Below are positions 5,966 through 8,297 of a stretch of DNA of 8,297 nt, piece after piece. A model generated the notes under the pieces. It worked only from the letters and a program-made list of their open reading frames with translations. It was not told where the DNA came from and searched no databases. The first letter of the stretch is position 1. Every line of letters begins with the position of its first letter. The position numbers and the translations under genes were made by a program. This DNA comes from Candidatus Aminicenantota bacterium. Lineage in GTDB: Bacteria; Acidobacteriota; Aminicenantia; JAMOAD01. The stretch spans positions 1 through 8,297 of the forward strand of contig JALXDT010000039.1 of NCBI GenBank assembly GCA_027070475.1, read 5' to 3'.

Positions 5966-6514
5966 TTATCTCTCTTTATTAAATATTTCTTCTATAGATT
6001 CCTCAGGATGAAGGAATGATCCGGGGAAAAAGTATTTTTCTAATTTTTCTTCCGGAAAACCCTCTTTATTTTTTATCTCTTCATACTGTTTTTCTATGTA
6101 GCCTCTTATTATAAAGAATATTCCTCTGTCAAAAAAAGAGTGAAAAGTGGTTTGAAGTTCCAAAGCAGTTATCAGAGCAACTGTGCTGTCAAAAATATTT
6201 TTTTCCATAATTGTTTTCCATAAAATTCTCTTTGTCAAATATACTGCGTATTGAACCTCACAGAGAGGGAATTTTTCTTTGTATCTTTCCCTACCAACCC
6301 CGACGAAATATCTACCTATCTTATTTCTGGAAATATCCTCTTTTAAAAAAGATAACAAATGTTCAATTAACTTTTTGCTCCTGCTTTCCAACTCCCCATC
6401 CGTTAATTTATTGTAGGTGGGCATATATTTTGAAGCTCTTGTCTCCTTTACCCATTGTTTTGCCAATGAATCCTTTTTCTCTTCAATAAAATTTATAAGG
6501 CGGCGATATACCAT
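5966..6514 (-). CDS. RsbRD N-terminal-domain-like protein (putative sensor)
   Basis: This 182-residue, all-helical, soluble protein resembles the RsbRD N-terminal domain family, globin-like sensory domains of RsbT co-antagonists. Matching features are the early EEKKDSLAKQWV (Trp at 21), SKKLIEHLLSFL (46-57), the central GRERYKEKFPLCEVQYAVYL (74-93), and the FFDRGIFFIIRGYIEKQ helix (127-143). No STAS or kinase domain follows, so it is a stand-alone sensor-type domain of unknown ligand. The start is set at the ATG read at 6514-6512, since AGGAGGTGA lies just upstream. A GTG two codons earlier falls inside that Shine-Dalgarno and is rejected. It is convergent with the Hdr/Qmo-like operon and has its own promoter. 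I recall similar proteins near sulfite-reductase-type genes in other anaerobes, which would fit the location, but this is from memory. Function unknown. Confidence 0.68.
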   Translation of the reverse strand: MVYRRLINFIEEKKDSLAKQWVKETRASKYMPTYNKLTDGELESRSKKLIEHLLSFLKEDISRNKIGRYFVGVGRERYKEKFPLCEVQYAVYLTKRILWKTIMEKNIFDSTVALITALELQTTFHSFFDRGIFFIIRGYIEKQYEEIKNKEGFPEEKLEKYFFPGSFLHPEESIEEIFNKER

Positions 6515-6518
6515 TTTC

Positions 6519-6527
6519 ACCTCCTAT
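6519..6527 (-). promoter_or_regulatory. Shine-Dalgarno that decides the start of the RsbRD-like gene
   Basis: Read on the minus strand, AGGAGGTGA is followed by AA and then ATG (6514-6512). The alternative GTG (6520-6518) lies within this motif, so it cannot be the normal start. Confidence 0.75.
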
Positions 6528-6545
6528 TAATGAACTCTTATATAA

Positions 6546-6575
6546 ATAATATAGTGCAAAAAAGGGAATTGACAA
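6546..6575 (-). promoter_or_regulatory. Sigma70-type promoter for the RsbRD-like gene
   Basis: On the minus strand, TTGTCA (6575-6570, 5 of 6 to consensus) is followed either by TATATT after 16 bases or by TATTAT after 18 bases, each 5 of 6 to the -10 consensus. This would give a leader of roughly 25-35 bases including the Shine-Dalgarno. The call rests on motif match only. Confidence 0.5.
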
Positions 6576-6603
6576 GTTGTTTTAAATGGATGAAATAATA
6601 TTT

Positions 6604-6757
6604 GTAGAGGCGGGCCTATGTGTCCGCCCGAAAACGAATCATAAATATTTCAACAAAACAGGTTTACCCCTACAGTATACATTACACCAACTCACGATTT
6701 ACGATTCACTATTCACGATTTAACTTAATGCTATAAGCGCAAAGCTAATATGGGGAT
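6604..6757. repeat. Dispersed intergenic repeat, copy A (palindrome plus ATTCACGATT units)
   Basis: This is a mosaic in the gap between the two minus-strand genes. It starts with GTAGAGGCGGGCC...GTCCGCCCG, a hairpin with 7-bp arms at 6609-6615 and 6622-6628. It continues with ATAAATATTT, then ACCCCTACA. Positions 6667-6699 match 8212-8244 at 28 of 33 bases without gaps. A tandem of roughly 10-base units (CTCACGATTT, ACGATTCACT, ATTCACGATT; 6691-6720) follows, and then 6722-6752 matches 8246-8276 at 22 of 31. Relative to copy B it has about 21 extra bases, that is, two more ATTCACGATT-like units. It encodes nothing, and its location between genes suggests a miniature mobile or REP-like element. 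Confidence 0.7.
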
Positions 6758-6783
6758 ATCTATTAAAAATGATAAAAAATCAA

Positions 6784-8034
6784 TTATACATCATCTTTAA
6801 CCAAAAAATTCAATAAATATTCATGTCTTATCCCCTTTATTTCATCCGTAAAAAATTTATCCATTGAAATCACAATCTTTTCGTAATTGTCAGGAATCTT
6901 CTCCAAATTTCCAAACTCCCGTTGTAAAGTGTTTTCATCCGATAAAAGATAACATACCTGAATGTATTTAACCTTTCCTTGCTTTTCCGCTACAAAATCC
7001 ACTTCAAGCTCATTTAATTTACCTACATAGACTTTGTATCCTCTCACTTCAAGTTCATTGAAAACAATATTCTCAATCATCCTGTTAATATCTCTTTCCC
7101 TGTACCCAATTCGTCCGTTTCTCAAACCTATATCAGTTAAATATACCTTTTCATAAAACTCTAAGTGTCGTCTTCCCTTTATATCGTATCTTGGAACTTT
7201 TTTTATTAAAAATGCATCTTTTATGTTTTTCATATAATTAAGCACCGAATCCACGGAGATTCTAATTCTCTGACTTTTAAAATAGTCAGCTATTCTCTTT
7301 GCCGTTGTAATATTCCCTATATTATCAAAAAGGTATCTTACTACTTTATCAAATAACGCGGTATCCCTTATTTTAAATCTTGTTAGTACATCCTTATAAA
7401 GAATTGTATCTAAGATTGAGCTCAAATACTGAAATACAGTCTCACCTTCAAAAGGCAAATAATGTATTCCGGGAAGTCCTCCGTATTTCAAAAATTTCTT
7501 AAAAGATTCTTCAATATCAATTTCTTCTTTTCCGCTAAATTTCTTACGAAATTCTATAAATTCACTAAAGGTCAAAGGATAAATGGGAATCTCCACATAT
7601 CTTCCGCTTAAAAGAGTGGCTAATTCTCCTGAAAGAAGACTGGAATTTGAGCCTGCAATTATAATATCTCCGGTATTCTCAGACAAAAAAGATACCACAG
7701 CCTTTTCCCATCCATTAATCTCCTGAATCTCATCAATAAATATATATCTCTGACCTGAAATACCCTTAAAGTTTTTCATAACATATTCATATAAGTCTTT
7801 GTAATTTCGGATTTCCTCAAATTCCAAAGATTCTTTGTTAATATAAATAATATTTTCCGAAGGCACACCTTTTTCAAGAAGCTTTCCTATTGCAAGTTTA
7901 ATCATTGAACTTTTTCCTGATCTCCTCATTCCTATGAGAACCTTTATAATAGGCTTATCCATAAAATTAAAGAGCAGTTCCAAATACCTTTTCCTTTCAA
8001 TCTGTCCTCTAAAAAAACCTTTATTATCTTTCAT
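6784..8034 (-). CDS. AAA ATPase with C-terminal DUF4143 (AAA_14/DUF4143 family)
   Basis: This 416-residue protein belongs to the widespread AAA_14 plus DUF4143 family. The N-terminus has the family's RGQIERKRYLELL, then Walker A GMRRSGKS (35-42) and Walker B YIFIDE (97-102). A sensor-1-like IIIAGSNSSLLSGE (124-137) and GRYVEIPIYPLTFSEF (144-159) with a candidate Arg finger (R145) follow. The middle, with GGLPG (185-189) and a helical winged-helix-like stretch (about 225-280), leads to a C-terminal domain resembling PD-(D/E)xK nucleases: E321, EVDF (D346) and IQV (Q359, where active nucleases have ExK). The usual lysine is absent, as I recall is common here, so nuclease activity is doubtful. 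The biological role of the family is unsettled; many copies are accessory and variably present. The ATG is the only sensible start, but no Shine-Dalgarno precedes it. It has no evident link to the sulfur operon. Confidence 0.9.
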   Translation of the reverse strand: MKDNKGFFRGQIERKRYLELLFNFMDKPIIKVLIGMRRSGKSSMIKLAIGKLLEKGVPSENIIYINKESLEFEEIRNYKDLYEYVMKNFKGISGQRYIFIDEIQEINGWEKAVVSFLSENTGDIIIAGSNSSLLSGELATLLSGRYVEIPIYPLTFSEFIEFRKKFSGKEEIDIEESFKKFLKYGGLPGIHYLPFEGETVFQYLSSILDTILYKDVLTRFKIRDTALFDKVVRYLFDNIGNITTAKRIADYFKSQRIRISVDSVLNYMKNIKDAFLIKKVPRYDIKGRRHLEFYEKVYLTDIGLRNGRIGYRERDINRMIENIVFNELEVRGYKVYVGKLNELEVDFVAEKQGKVKYIQVCYLLSDENTLQREFGNLEKIPDNYEKIVISMDKFFTDEIKGIRHEYLLNFLVKDDV

Positions 8035-8041
8035 AGTTTAG

Positions 8042-8070
8042 ATTATACACGAAATATTTTATCATATCAA
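8042..8070 (-). promoter_or_regulatory. Near-consensus sigma70 promoter, likely leaderless, for the AAA/DUF4143 gene
   Basis: On the minus strand, TTGATA (8070-8065) and a perfect TATAAT (8047-8042) are separated by exactly 17 bases. Only 7 bases (CTAAACT) lie between the -10 box and the ATG at 8034, so transcription would begin at or within a base or two of the start codon. No Shine-Dalgarno lies between. Confidence 0.7.
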
Positions 8071-8180
8071 GTAAAGTTTCGCTTATAATAGAAAGTTTTT
8101 AATTGGTTTGTGAAAATGTAATATAAACATTTCAATAAAATATTTATCGGATGTTCCACTACTGTTGTTTGTATTCGATT

Positions 8181-8297
8181 ATAAATATCTGGAAGGGCAA
8201 TTCATGAATTGCCCCTACAAGATATATTAAACCAATTCACGATTCAGCTCAAAGCTATGAGCCCATGGCTAATCTTGCCCCTACGGTTGTTTTAAAT
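8181..8297. repeat. Dispersed intergenic repeat, copy B (runs off the right edge)
   Basis: The copy holds ATAAATATCT and a perfect 20-bp palindrome GGGCAATTCATGAATTGCCC (8195-8214) leading into CCCCTACA. After that come ACCAATTCACGATT and an AGCTCAAAGCTATGAGC block, then a second TTGCCCCTAC (8275-8284; the first is 8209-8218, 66 bases earlier). The order matches copy A. The second TTGCCCCTAC near the edge suggests that a tandem or further copy begins there. The last 12 bases, GTTGTTTTAAAT, also occur at 6576-6587 just before copy A; a 12-base match alone could be chance. Confidence 0.7.
8195..8214. repeat. Perfect 20-bp palindrome
   Basis: GGGCAATTCATGAATTGCCC reads the same on both strands without a spacer, so it is a symmetric site or cruciform rather than a normal looped hairpin. 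There is no T tract beside it, so it is not a typical terminator. It forms the first part of repeat copy B. Confidence 0.85.

Noticed and set aside
6211..6489. A 92-codon plus-strand open frame opposite the RsbRD-like gene
   Set aside because: It is antisense to a gene with family features, an SD and a promoter; its translation shows no domain pattern and it has no ribosome site.
6518..6520. GTG start for the RsbRD-like gene
   Set aside because: It lies within the AGGAGGTGA ribosome site that serves the ATG two codons later.
6691..6720. Short tandem ATTCACGATT-like units resembling a miniature CRISPR
   Set aside because: Units are about 10 bases with no unique spacers between them, and no cas genes are present; they belong to the dispersed repeat.
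8114..8132. Hairpin AAATGT/ACATTT with a 7-base loop
   Set aside because: The stem is only 6 A/T-rich pairs and no gene end lies nearby; not a convincing terminator.

Overview
The window is A+T-rich bacterial DNA: Shine-Dalgarno sites precede almost every gene, and sigma70-type -35/-10 boxes can be read upstream of the two minus-strand genes. The gene content points to a strictly anaerobic bacterium with sulfur or heterodisulfide-type flavin/iron-sulfur energy metabolism, such as a sulfur- or sulfate-respiring lineage. Host taxonomy cannot be fixed from the sequence.

Positions 1-5604 hold one tightly packed plus-strand operon: the 3' end of a DsrE-family gene, a TusA-family sulfur carrier, a stand-alone MvhD/FlpD-family electron-transfer protein, a short HdrA/QmoA-type flavoprotein, a long HdrA/QmoB-type flavoprotein, a small winged-helix protein, and a QmoC-type HdrC-HdrE fusion with two [4Fe-4S] clusters and about six membrane helices. 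Four of the junctions are 4-bp or 1-bp stop/start overlaps. A G+C-rich hairpin ends the operon. The set resembles the Qmo quinone-interacting oxidoreductase with the MvhD part as a separate gene. It sits next to sulfur-trafficking proteins (DsrE, TusA), not AprAB, and no HdrB is visible. A plausible reading is that electrons from a protein-bound sulfur or thiol/disulfide reaction pass through MvhD and the two HdrA-like flavoproteins to QmoC and the quinone pool, or in reverse.

Positions 5605-5965 have no gene. They hold the terminator and a decayed repeat patch. On the minus strand lie an RsbRD N-terminal-domain-like sensor protein (5966-6514) and an AAA ATPase with a DUF4143 domain (6784-8034). 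Their upstream gaps carry diverged copies of one dispersed intergenic repeat: a palindrome, then GCCCCTACA or ACCCCTACA, then ATTCACGATT units, then an AGCTCAAAGCTATGAGC-like block. The ATPase gene has a near-consensus promoter whose -10 box lies 7 bases from the ATG and no Shine-Dalgarno, so its mRNA is probably leaderless.

The points most worth following are the sulfur-carrier-linked Qmo-like complex, the asymmetric loss of cofactor-binding residues between its two HdrA paralogues, the altered cysteine set of its MvhD protein, and the winged-helix protein embedded among its subunits.
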